Source: Hydnum rufescens UP504 (Eukaryota > Basidiomycota > Agaricomycetes > Cantharellales > Hydnaceae). From it: a stretch of DNA of 64,000 bases. The DNA lies in NCBI GenBank assembly GCA_014904985.1, contig MU128936.1, positions 328,200 to 392,199 on the forward strand. Reading direction: 5' to 3'. Under the pieces are notes generated by a model. The model worked only from the letters and a program-made list of their open reading frames with translations, had not been told where the DNA came from and searched no databases. Made by a program: the position numbers and the translations under genes. This document shows positions 23,232 through 34,898 of this stretch, one piece after another (positions within the stretch are counted from its first letter, which is position 1; every line of letters begins with the position of its first letter).

Positions 23232-26200
23232 ATGCAAAACCCTATCTCTATAAGTGAGTTCCCTTTCAATCTCTCATCCCGGTCCTCATCCTCATCCATC
23301 CTTGTCCTTAGCTACTGGCAGTGGAGGTGATGGCGTAGAGGGTGGTACTGGTGGTCGTGCAGGCGATGTCTATTTCTACAATGGTAATAGTCCATGACTC
23401 CTTCAAGCATTTGCACTCCTTGCCCATAAGCAATGCTTTTCCAGACAGATCTGAGTCCACTGATACTTCCCTTCTGATGTCTCTTCCTCGCGCCCTATAT
23501 GCAGCCCATGACTCTGGCCGCAAGAATGCTCCTTCGTCATGTCTTGAGGGCACTCGCGTTGCTATATTGCGGGAGATTGAGTCGTGGTCGGAGAGCGCCG
23601 ATGGCAGAAGACCGCCTGTGTACTGGCTCAGCGGACTCGCTGGCATCGGTAAATCAACCATCGTTAAAACCGTCGCTGAACGATCGCGAACGAAAGGCAT
23701 GCTAGGTGCCAGTTTCTTCTTTTCTCGCAGCGATCAACCTTTACGGGACCCGGGGCTTGTATTCCCGACGCTCGCTTTCCAACTCGCGCAGTCGGATCGT
23801 ACGTTTAAGGACGTCATTGTAGACGCCCTAAGACAAGATCCGACAGTTGGGCACAAGGACCTATTGCCTCAAGTTGAGAAATTAATCTTGAAACCCCTTG
23901 AGCGAATTGATCCCCCTCGGTCTCCAACACTGATAATCCTTGATGCTCTCGACGAATGTGATGAAGAGGGTGCTGCCAATATTCTGCGACTCTTGTTTTT
24001 ACACGCGATAAAAATACCTTTCCTACGCATCCTGGTCACGAGCCGTCCCGAACCTCATTTATCTTCCGTGTTCAACAAAGTCGATAACCTCACGAGGACG
24101 GTTCTGCACGATATCGAGGCATCGATCGTTCAGGGCGACATCCAGCTTTACATCTCCGCCGAATTGGCGAAAATCCCCGAGAAACTTGATCTGTCCATGT
24201 CTGTGGATTGGACGACGAAGGCCGAGAGACTCTCTCATACGGAAGTCCGGGAAGCTATTCGTTTATGCTGCTACGGCCATCCGCTTCATCGGAGACAATC
24301 GTGTGAGGGATCCTCGCAGACATCTAAGGCTCATACTTGATAACCGGTCCCTCCGAGAAGCCGGTGCAAGACCCTTTTCGCGCCTGGACGACCTCTACAT
24401 GCAGGTGCTCCGCAACTCCCTTTCGCCGTACAATGACCGAGCGATTCAGGAGAGGTTTCAACTCGTTGTTGGGAGCATCGTGCTGTTACGCGAGCCCCTC
24501 CCGCTACATTCGCTGGCTAAATTCGTTCAATACGAAAGACACGTCGTTGAGGCTTGCCTAAGTCATCTTCACTCGGTGATTGTTCCCCCTTCTAATATGC
24601 ACGAGGCACCTCGTATATACCACCCTTCGTTTCTCGAGTTTATCACGGACAGCACGCGATGTTCCATGAGAGAGTTCGTGATTATTGCGGTGCCGGACCA
24701 GGAACTGCGACATGCTATCCAATGCTTCGAACTCATGGGGACACATCTAAAGCGGGACGTCGCTGGGATCTCCAATTGGTCACAGCTCAACTTGGAAGTA
24801 GATGGATTTCAGGAAAAAGTGAGAGAGGCACTACCACTGGAGGTCCAGTATGCATGTCGGTACTGGGCGTCACATCTTTCGCGTGTGGAGCCGGGGGAGA
24901 AGAGAATGATGCAGGCACTAGAGTTGTTCTCCATGCGGTCGATTTTATGGTGGTTGGAAGCATTGAGCCTGATTGGGGATGTCTATGGTGCTGAAGGCTC
25001 GATTCAGGAAGCACACCAGTGGGCGGTATGTGTATATCTTCTTGGATCGTCGGTGGAGTGACTGATTACCCGGTGACTCCGATAACAGAAAAATTCGAAA
25101 TGCAGTCCGATCATTGTAACCATCCTCTCCGATTTCTATCAATTCATTTTTGTGCATGGGAAGGTGATAAGTGCAAGTGCACTGAATGTGTATCATTCTG
25201 CATTACCTTTTGCCCCACTGAACAGTGTGCTGTACCAAGTATACTGTGAAGATGGAAAGGATTCTATCAGGGTGCTGCAAGGCAGGGTGTCTGAATGGCC
25301 ACAGAACTTGGATACTTTGAGGAACAGGTATCCTGGTTGGGTCCCTGCCATTGCATTTTCACCTGATGGATTGTGTTTGGCATCAGGCTCCCATGATTGT
25401 ACTGTACAATTGTGGGATGCCATATCTGGCACACCCACCACAAAATTGGAAGGTCACTCTCATTGGGTGAAGGCCATTGTGTTTTCACCAGATGGATTAC
25501 ACCTGGCATCAGGCTCTAATGATTGTACTCTACAAGTGTGGGATGCTATATCTGGTGCATCCATTGCAAAGCTGGAAGGCCATTCTAGACCAGTTAACAC
25601 TGTTGTATTTTCACCTGATGGATTATACCTGGCATCAGGCTCTGAAGATTGCACTCTCTGGTTGTGGGATGTCATATCTGGTGCATCCATTGCACAACTG
25701 GAAGGCCATTTTGGCTGGGTTATTACTCTTTCATTTTCACCTGATGGATCATGCCTGGCATCAGGCTCTTATGATGGTACTCTATTATTGTGGGATCCCA
25801 TATCCAGTGTGTGCATTGCAAAACTGGAAGGACATTCTAATTGTTTCTGATATGAGCTATTCCTTGGATGGTTGTACTTTGATCTCCCATGCACCATGGG
25901 AGAGCTTTGCTTGGGATTTAACATCCCAACCTCCCTCTCAGTTAGCCTCCCATTCATCCTCAGTAACACCTAGGCCCATTGGGAACTCAACTCTGCTCAC
26001 CTGGTCCTGTTTTCTTCATGGCCATTGGATAAAAGTGCAGCAGTTCAAAGATGGTCATACCAGATGTATATGTTCAATCCCACCCCATCATCCTGCCACC
26101 AAGATCCTTAGGTCAAGTCACCAAACTCACCCACAAATTGCTGTTGGATGTGAGGATGGTTGTGTGATAATTCTTGCCATTCCACTTGACCCATTTAACT

Positions 26201-26376
26201 GGCACTTCAGTGAGGAAGATGCTTGTGCTTGGCTGGTGCCTATGGTTCCACCTCTGCACTCTCCCCTTAGAAACTGTGATTCCCCTCTTGTGAATCATGA
26301 CATGCTCAATGGAAAGCACCCATGGGGCATCTGTAAAGTCTTCCAGAGGCTTAAGGGCATGTTCTTCTGCTGGTAA
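23232..26376 (+). pseudogene. NACHT-WD40 NLR-type protein, two frame breaks
   Basis: Fungal NOD-like receptor of the NACHT/WD40 (HET-E-like) type: an STAND NTPase with a repeat sensor, proposed to act in non-self recognition. Exons: 23232-23253, 23312-23383 (Gly-rich: GSGGDGVEGGTGGRAGDVYF), 23445-25025 and 25164 onward. Introns are 58, 61 and 138 bp. NACHT motifs: GLAGIGKSTIVKT (Walker A), LIILDALDECDE (Walker B) and LRILVTSRPEP (sensor/R). The frame shifts by +1 near 24220-24260 (before SGKLFVYAATAIRFIG) and again at about 25845. WD40 repeats of 42 residues begin at 25347, four copies (FSPDG.CLASGS.D.T..LWD). After the second break a degenerate blade region runs to 26376 (CEDGCVIILAI). No N-terminal effector domain beyond the Gly-rich leader is seen. 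The WD part is almost CpG-free, unlike the NACHT part. Breaks could be real decay or assembly errors. Confidence 0.82.
25347..25850 (+). repeat. Tandem 126-bp WD40-encoding repeats
   Basis: Four adjacent 126-bp units code for near-identical 42-residue WD40 blades. High DNA similarity between units and the lack of CG dinucleotides suggest recent homogenisation followed or accompanied by CpG loss. Confidence 0.85.
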
Positions 26377-29300
26377 GTTAGATGTCCATTAACCTTTTCT
26401 GTGCATCATTGTCAATCTACAATGCAATAGGGCTCTTCATTGATGCAACTATTGCTCAAGTCTGAAGATGAGGAATATTACCTTCCCATGACTCCACTAT
26501 GCATACATGTACTTGTCCTAATCTAAACCTCCTCATGATACAATGGTTCATGGTACAATTCTGAAATTTGTATGAGATCACAGCATGACACCCCATTCTA
26601 TGATACTTCACCTTGCTCTAAAAGTATCAATTATACTCATGGAACCTTACCCTGCAACAGACCAAGTAAGCAATAAGTTGCCCACAATTGTGGGTCTTCT
26701 ATGGCTGACCAATTTCACAACCATGTTAAGACTTAGGCAGGAACACCAGCCTCTATATAGAGGCTGGGATCGCTTTGTAAGGACGTAACATAGCACCCAA
26801 TTATATTGGCTATTGCCATCCAAATGTATGGCGTTTAAGGTCCCAAATAAATCATGTGATTCTTACAGTTAACCCGATTGGGCCATGGTGACAGAAAAAT
26901 GGCAGTGAAGAACTGGCTCTGGATATTTTTCATATTCTTTCTACCATAGGGTGATGTTTGGGATAGTTAGTCTTCACCCCAGTCATTTCCATCTCCCTAC
27001 GACCTCATCCTCACAAATCATGTGATTTATTTGGTGCCTTAATGAACAATACAATTTGGTACCCACCTCCATCTATTCAAAGGGTCCCAGACTAGTTAAG
27101 ACTGTAATCTCCCCTAGGGAGGTACAGCAACACCTAGAATAACTTGGGTCTGCTCCAAGGAACTAGAAGTATACCTTGATCTCTGGCATTAGTCTCAAAA
27201 TTCTTCCCACTTATAATGCTCACACACACAGCCATCCTTCAACCACTCAGTCTTACCTTTATACAATGCACTTGGAACTGTAGTATTGGATGACACAAGA
27301 CATTCTTGGAGGGTGAAGGATGAGGCACAAATGGCATGGAGTGTATGGAGTGTATGATATTGAGTTCATCATGGAATGGTTGAATTGGTAGTGGTGCTAG
27401 ATGGAATGTAGCCTCATTTGTTATATTCTTGGATACAATAAATGTCTATGGAAATGCCATCATTGGCAAAAGGGGTTGCAAAGGGTGGCCCAATGCCTTC
27501 AGATCTGGAACAATATTATGAGAATGGAATTAGGCCTCACATTTGAGCAACCACCACACTTGTTAGTATTCAAATGGAAAACAGGAATGCCACACCAATT
27601 CATTACATTCACCATTTGCCCCCATAGGCATGATCCCCAAAGAGTCAACTATACACTCTGATGCATTCTAAGCACTTTACAATGGCCACAGGTGTGGAGG
27701 GACAAGGTGAATAAATTTCATGATCCCAAGCAACAGATTATCTTCAACAAGGTGAACATACCTATGACACCTTTGAGGGAAGAAGTAAACATGATCATCC
27801 TTGCCCCATACTTGTCAAAGTTGTCAAAGGCAGGGTGGAATGGACCAGTGCCAAAAATCAGGGGTGGGAGATGCACCATCTATGTAATGATGTCAATTCA
27901 GATGATTTAAGTTGGTCACATCTCCTCGGGGGTGTTGGCATTCAGGATGATGCACCAAAGCATTATATTTCTGGAATAAATGAGGCTTGAAGGGGGGATT
28001 GATGACTTGGGGCACATGGATGAAAATATCAGGGGGTGTAAACATCCAGCAAGCCTTTTGATGATCAGATCAGCAGATATGCAAGCTTCCAGACAGAGCA
28101 CCACTGACCCAAAAATAAAGGCATTTGGTAAAGGACATGTCTGCCTCATGTTCTGCATGCACTATCGATCAAAATTGGCTTCAATTCATATCTACCATAA
28201 TGCATCAAGGGATGACTGTTCAATGCTTCAGGTTATGGACATTTGCTGTCACAAGAAAACTCTTTGAAAACCTATCACAGTGTGAGGTGAGAGGCACATA
28301 AAAGAGAACCAATGCAAGACCTCTCGCTCTTACCAACCAATAGTCCCCCCTCTCAGTTCGAACACTATTGATAATGTCCCCACCTATATCTAGTCATTGC
28401 AGAGTAGCTCAAGGCCAGAATATGCACCTGCCTGACTCACAAAACCTCTTCTTTGCCATCAGCCATTGTCACTACCCTGGACACCCTCAGGATGCAAAAT
28501 ACCCCTATTGATCTGAATAAGTGCTGTAGCACTGTACTCTGCAACACATGACAGCAGGCGGTATGTGACTGCTCTGTGATCTATCAAATGTTTTGAAGCA
28601 GCCATGGCAGGTCCTCGGGAGGTGGCAGCCCTGTGGGATAATACCACACTCAATCTTTACAATTGTGCCCAGCAAAGATGTAAGTCTCACCCACTTTCTG
28701 AGGTTCATGTGCACTTGTATGGTTGGATTTGCCTACGGCTCCTAAGGGAATTCTTCTACCTCATTGCTCCAATTGCCACACTTCAATAAAAGTGGGCTGT
28801 CACCTTCAGCCTCATGACAGTGATTTTTATGCTCTGGGCAGACTTTCACCTTCTGGACAGGCTGTTGCTCCAGCATGACTTTCAAGATGAAATCAATCTG
28901 CCTCCATAGCTGGTTTACTTGAATCCAACCGATATGTCTTCATCTCCGAGCCTTGACAACAATTCAATGGGATGCTTGTCCTTGCTGACACTCTCCTTAC
29001 CTCCTCCGTTCTTCTCATATTTGCACCCCCACTCTGAATGAAGGCGAATGGCCTGACCCGTGCTTTTATCTGCCTGATTAGACTTGTCCATTTACCCCTT
29101 GTTTTCACTTGTTGTGGGCTTGTTGGTGTGGATCCTGCTTCAGATTGTGCTGATGATCATGTCTCCAAGTCTTTTCTTCCATGGAGATGAGGGCATGCTG
29201 CTGTCCCAAGCCCCAATTGTCCCTCAATCATTCTTTTCAGCTCCGTGTTGGGCCCTTTGTTCTTTTTTCAACAAGCTATGCACAATATTTTCCAATGATC

Positions 29301-31218
29301 CTCTGGCCCTGTCTGTTTTCTATGAGTCACTGGTGTTGCATCATTTTAGCCTTGCTTGGAGACTAATATCTGTTCTCTGGTAAAGTGGATGATCTGAGGT
29401 TATTTGATCTTCAAGCTTTTGTCCATCACACCCTCCAGTTCTATCAGTTGGTCTGTGGGCTCTCATTCTGCATGAGGGTACAATGGACTTGGTTTCCTGT
29501 CTCTGGTTATTGGCTTTCTGGCTCTCAGGGTGTGACTCTATGGAAGGGAAGTTTCTCACTGAAAATTGAGAAAGAGCATTTCATGCCCTGTGGTCTTGCC
29601 CAATTGGGACTACCGGGACACATGTCAAATCTTGAAAGTATCATGGAGATGCTCTCTGCAACACATTGAATTGTCTGCCAACCATTCTTCCCCATTCTAT
29701 CACCTTGCTCTGCGCTACGCTGGCTTGAGTTGAAGGTCGGGAGGGTTTGTCCTTTCAGGTCCCTGACTCTCAACCCTCCCATACATGCATTCTTGAGCTT
29801 ATGAGTTGTTGGAAGCAAGGTGTTGATTTGATTGCCCTGGTCCAAGTTCATACTACAATAAGATGCTTGTCAAATCTGAATGGATAGGGAATCATTTTGA
29901 TTTTGTTAAGATAAGTGCCTAATTGGTTCTATGAGCTTTGTTCTGGGGTCCAACCCAAGTTGGCGGCCAACATTGTCAGCCTCGTTTCACAGTCATCGGA
30001 GTAACAGTTTTAGTCTTGCTCATTATTTCCTGTGATGTGATCATTCAGACAGAACAGAAAGTAAGTTGAGATTTATTATAATTACAGTACATGGAAAGAA
30101 GCATAAACATTCATCATGAGGGGTGCCTGTGATTAGAGGGAGAATTTCTCTACTTGTATACATGCAAAAAGTCAAACCTGTCCCTCAAAACTGCTTTGTC
30201 ATCTGATCTTGGGTATTTGGGTTCAGGTCACCTCCCAAACAGGGCTCTAACCTTGACCTGCACTAAGCCGAAGCTGGGTATCACGATTCTGATGAGAGTA
30301 ACCATGATAGAAAATAGATCATTGAACAACATGACAAAGGCAGGCAGTATCCAATATGAACCACTGGGTTTATGCTCTCATCATCCCATACCACCTCTGT
30401 GGCGACATGTATCCTCAGAGCCAGGGACCTCTCCTCCTAGAAAAATGGACAAGTTTCGGATCAATATCACTCAGCATCACAAAGGTCATGGGATATGGGT
30501 TGAGACATACATTTTTAGATGATCTTCTACATTTTGCCACATTCTCTTTTGGATTGACAAGCTGGTAATTTCAAGGAGGCTTGGCATGTCAAGGGTTGCT
30601 CGGAGTGTCTTTTGGAGGTGCAGGCTGCAAGGTCCAGGATAAAGTTAAGTTGCTCAGCAGAGCATGTATAACGAGACATTATAGGGATGTACTTGGCGAG
30701 CATGGTGATGGAATAGACTGCACCGAGTGGCTAGAATAGGATTGGGGAATTGATATTGTATAGAAATATGCTCAGCTTGGGGGCTGAAAAATTGGGTAAC
30801 CTACCATGCGATAGTAATTACACTCAAATGGAACCTGTACTTGGCAAACTGTCCCCATAATTAGTTAAGTGCCAGAATTATCAAGTTGAAAAACAAAAGA
30901 GGATGCACCATCACAAAAAGGAAACATGAGAGAACACTTGTGATCAACCCCATACCAATGGTGTACAATACCATACAGTTGATTACTGAATCGGTCCTGT
31001 GCTGCGTGATGAGCATGAGATCATTAATCAGATGAAGGAACTCATTTAGTACATGAAGGTATTATCACAAATGTAGCAGAATACATACTTTTGGAAGCCG
31101 GTCTGCTGGCGTCACAATAAGAGACACATACATGTTGTAATAACAATATCTGTGGTTGCCTGAGAGCCAATTGCATCATGCACCATGTATCAGTGGGGGT
31201 AAAAGAATGTGTTAGAAA
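26377..31218. other. CpG-poor DNA without recognisable genes
   Basis: 4.8 kb, AT-leaning, almost no CG. Open frames stay below 125 codons, overlap freely, and none shows a domain motif or plausible splicing. I see no terminal repeats. Probably old, mutated repeat DNA. Confidence 0.55.
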
Positions 31219-31223
31219 GAAGG

Positions 31224-31801
31224 TGTAATATAGGGCCATTCTACATAGAGTATGTACAAGTCCTGTCCCCTCTAGTACCTTATGTAATAGCGCGGCCGTG
31301 AGGATTCTAAGTCCCGGTTGCGCCGGAATCAAATTACTCTTTTGCCTGGACTTCGTAGCCTCCACTCAAACCGTGAAACTAACATAGCCATGCAACAACT
31401 ACGCGATCAAGTCACACAATGAAGCAACCACATCAAGACCCACGATCCGTCACCACAGAGCATGGGGCAGAGACGGATAAGGGAGTCGCGTACGAGCGCG
31501 ACTCAGTTAGGTAAGTACACTACCCTAGTGTACTCGCTAACTACCCCTCTCCCCATAGATAGTAGCTGAGCCCTTTGGCCAGCTACTACCATCTCCCCAT
31601 TCCCATTCCCCCCTCTCCTCTCGCTTCTCCCCCGTCCGAAGTGAAGCCAGTGCTTAGCTTTGTTCGTGACCCTCCCGCTCGAAGCCAGTGCTTAGAGCGG
31701 TTGGACTACTTTCCTCCTTCTGTTCACAGGTCCATCAAATCCGCCTCATCTAACGACGACAAATACTGCAGTCCCTCAAAGTCGAGGACCACGTTATTAC
31801 A
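31224..31801 (+). repeat. 5' LTR of Gypsy element
   Basis: 578 bp, begins TGTAATATAGGGCC and ends CCACGTTATTACA. Contains a direct repeat of AGCCAGTGCTTAG. Differs from the 3' LTR by about 28 transitions and about 3 single-base indels, with no transversions that I could find. Confidence 0.93.
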
Positions 31802-31895
31802 TTGGTTCCCTCTAGCTGATGAGGCAGTCGAACCAACCAACCCCCTGCCATCGCCAGACTCCCTGTCCCACTCGCTCCAATCCATGCCATGCAAT

Positions 31896-32405
31896 ATGAG
31901 TAAACGGGGTCGACCTTCGAAACCCAACGCTAATGATGCGATCCTGCATCACGTCCCATCATCTCAACATGATGACGTTCTGTATCACCCTGCAACGCAT
32001 GAATGCATCGCCATTCCCCCTCGTCTCCGTTCTCTGGAACGCTATCTCGAAATCACGCATAGATTAGACGAGCTGGTAGGCGACTATATGGACCCTTTCT
32101 CTGCAGCCCCTGTCACCATGTACCAATTCTTGATGGTATGGATGAAATTTGCTCCAGCGCAGTACCACACTGCCTATTTCCTGTTTGATGAAGAGCAACA
32201 GAGATGGTTCGTGGACAGGGAACTCATTATCACAATCCAGACAGCCCTCGAGAGGCTGCAGCACGTCATTACGGATGTCATAGGGATAGTGGGGGAGGAG
32301 CCACATCGCTTTGTAATAGATCGTGACTCCAAATTAACAGAGCAATTGTGGATGTCTGATCAGCTCAAGGAGCTCATGATGGCTGATAGGCTGTTAAAAT
32401 TGTGA
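31896..32405 (+). CDS. Leader ORF of the Gypsy element with AT-hook-like motif
   Basis: 169-codon frame starting MSKRGRPSKPNANDAI just after the 5' LTR. KRGRPSKP resembles an AT-hook (core RGRP), a minor-groove DNA-binding motif. The rest is helical and acidic with no family I recognise. It could be an N-terminal part of Gag or an accessory protein. Confidence 0.5.
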   Translation: MSKRGRPSKPNANDAILHHVPSSQHDDVLYHPATHECIAIPPRLRSLERYLEITHRLDELVGDYMDPFSAAPVTMYQFLMVWMKFAPAQYHTAYFLFDEEQQRWFVDRELIITIQTALERLQHVITDVIGIVGEEPHRFVIDRDSKLTEQLWMSDQLKELMMADRLLKL

Positions 32406-32474
32406 GTTGACTTAACATTTGAGAGACTCGCCAAGCTCAGGAAGCTGCACCAGGGGGAAACTCTATCAACTCCT

Positions 32475-32825
32475 ATGGCCACAGAGGACTCCCTTCCCCC
32501 TATGCCTGAATTGAAGGACCGCCTGCATAAAGCGTGGCTCGATCCACGCCCCCCTACCAAGAATGTGGCTCGTCGGGCCCTCACTGTGGGATGGGAAGTG
32601 ATTGAAGCCGATCTCAATGGCACTCGCCCCATCAACCAGGCCACGAGGTATCCCTTCTCAGGCAGTCAAGCCCTGAAGTACATGTACTATGACGTTAAGC
32701 TGGAATATGCCCTCGGCGTCCAACCCCTCCCCCACATAAACACAGATCCCCACGGCTTGGGGCTATTTCTCCCCCCGGACAAATTCCAGGAGCCCAGCGG
32801 AGACGCGAATCGTGACTTCTCGTGA
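32475..32825 (+). CDS. Second leader ORF of the Gypsy element
   Basis: 116 codons (MATEDSLPPMPELKDRLHKA, ALKYMYYDVKLEYALGV). No recognised domain. It probably belongs to the same leader coding region as 31896-32405, separated by a stop and a frame change. Between 32826 and 33519 no convincing frame is seen. Confidence 0.4.
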   Translation: MATEDSLPPMPELKDRLHKAWLDPRPPTKNVARRALTVGWEVIEADLNGTRPINQATRYPFSGSQALKYMYYDVKLEYALGVQPLPHINTDPHGLGLFLPPDKFQEPSGDANRDFS

Positions 32826-33519
32826 AGTCCAAGAGCAGGCGCTGGCTCGATAATAGATTTGCCCGCCTAGCCTGGACAGTCATCCAGACAGGGCTTACGA
32901 GGAAGCTCCTCCGCACTCCGGACTTTGTCTATCGATTTGGAAGCGTTGCCAGCCGTTTGGCAAGATGTCCCTCTTGAGGATCAATGACCCCAAGAGAGCG
33001 TCCCCGTTACCCCAAATCCCAAGAATCGCTTCGAGGTCCTTTCCCAGCGAATCTCCACTCTAGGGGAAGGGTTAAAGAATACCCTCTGGACCCCGTCAAA
33101 GCCGCAACCTCTGGGATTGAGCAGGGAGCCCGCAGGAGCATGGGAAATGGGAACAGTATTAGGCCAGACGGTCTGAAAATCGTCAAGCAGGATCGCTCCA
33201 GCCTTAGGACCGACCCAACGAGCGCAGGGTTGTTTGCCACACACCAGCTACCTCATAGCGCGACCGAATGTGGTGGAGAACGCAAGGCTACCTCCCAGCC
33301 AGGCGTGGAACCTAGTCACTGACACGCCTGCCCTACCTGCCCCGGAGCCACCAGAGCCCATGACTATTACTCGGGCCTAATGAAAGTGGCCCCGATGCCC
33401 AGCTCAGCTCGCTCTTCGCGAATAACCCAATACAAGCCCCACTATCCAAATTAGGGCAAGCCCCCATCATTTCCCAAGCGTCGAATGGGAATACGCCTCC
33501 CCTGGGCCCTTCAAGGCAT

Positions 33520-34896
33520 GTGAGCCCCGAATCCTTCACAGGGGACCTACGAGTCAAGGATCCACCACCCTCTCAACCCCACAGTTCGAAGGGTAGTGGG
33601 AGTGGCCCGCCGGAAGGGGGCAACAGCGAAGGCCCTAGTGGAGGGGGAGGTGGGGGTGGAGGTCCAAGTGGTGGAAATGGAGGCCCGGGTAGTGGAGGAG
33701 GCCCAGGACGAGGAAGTCAAGGGCCAGGATCCCCTCCTAGTGGAGGTCCCTCAGGCCCCCCCGTTCCCATGGGTTCTCCTGGCCCTCCTGGCCCGCCAGG
33801 CCCACCAGGTCCTCCTGGACCCGAAGGACCGCTCTCCAATGCCCCACCCTCTGGCATTGTGTGGGACAATAAGCTTAAATGGTCTACCGTACCTGAATGG
33901 GATGGAGCACACGAGACAGCAATCGACTGGCTGTACGAATGTAACGATCTCGCCAGTCTAGGCCCTACGTTGGAGGGCCAGTTGCCCATGATAGCCACAC
34001 GCCGTTTCAAAGGAGCAGTAGCAACTGCTTGGCGGGCGCACTCCATGCCCATCAAACACTCAATTCTCCAGTCGTGGGACAACCTGCGTGAGTGGGTCTT
34101 ACATCGCTATCTAGGAGAGGTCTGGTACATGGCGCAGTGCCTCCAATACAACGAAGAGGTTTTCTGCAGTGCCGAGTACCCCGACGAATTACCTGCGGAG
34201 TACATACAACGGCGAATCCTCCTCTCGCACATTTTCTTGCGATTCACCCCCAATAGCCCCGAGGAAACGGCTTCAGTCATGAACAATGCGCCAACCGAGT
34301 GGGATGTCATCCTGTGCTGGAGTGACTGACCCCCGATAGAATCGGTCCTGATGTCGGCCAAACAATTTGAAGCCGCGTTGATCACCCAGTGGAGATCTTC
34401 GCAGTACTACCGACGTCGTCTAGGAGCAAGGAGCTCCAAGAGAGCCAATTTAGCCACGCAGGGCAATGACGAAGAAAGGGAGGAGGAGGATTCCTTGCAC
34501 TCCCCCTTTGAGGATGATTCCGAGGGAGCCTTCTACTACTCCAGTGAGGAAGCAGAAGGAAATAGGGCTCCCTCGACAGCATTTAACGTGGGAAAGCACC
34601 CGGCGGGCCGATCCTATCGTCCTCAGCATCGCGTACCCCTCTCGAGCAAGATGGTGGATAACGTCGAAAAGATGTACCTGTACCCTCGAGATGACTCTGT
34701 GGTCAGCCATAACAAGCCCGGCCAGAAGTGTTTCGCCTGTGGGAGCGAGAAGCATTGGGTCCGGGAATGTAAACACTACGGAGCATATTCCAATCGTCTC
34801 GAGAGGAGAATGCTCAAAAAGGAACACCAGCATTATGAGACGCCTAATTACAAAGCAGCATACTCAGCTGCTGTAGATTCCAGCCAGGATTTTTAA
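33520..34896 (+). pseudogene. Gypsy Gag with collagen-like Gly-Pro repeats
   Basis: Gag capsid protein. It opens with a Gly-rich low-complexity region, then a collagen-like stretch (GPPGPPGPPGPPGPEGP, about 33780-33830). The helical capsid core follows: KLKWSTVPEWDG..AIDWLYECNDL, RFKGAVATAWRAH, SWDNLREWVLHRYLGEVW and AEYIQRRILLSHIF. A TGA at 34327-34329 interrupts the frame (after CWSD), and it continues to 34896. An acidic region and a zinc knuckle CFACGSEKHWVRECKHY (about 34730) close it. Collagen-like repeats are not a usual part of Gypsy Gag. Confidence 0.85.
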
Positions 34897-34898
34897 TT

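Noticed and set aside
25477..25800. Long plus frame with repeated WHQAL..WKAIL
   Set aside because: Shadow of the WD40 repeats in another frame. Only the part after 25845 is likely coding in this frame.
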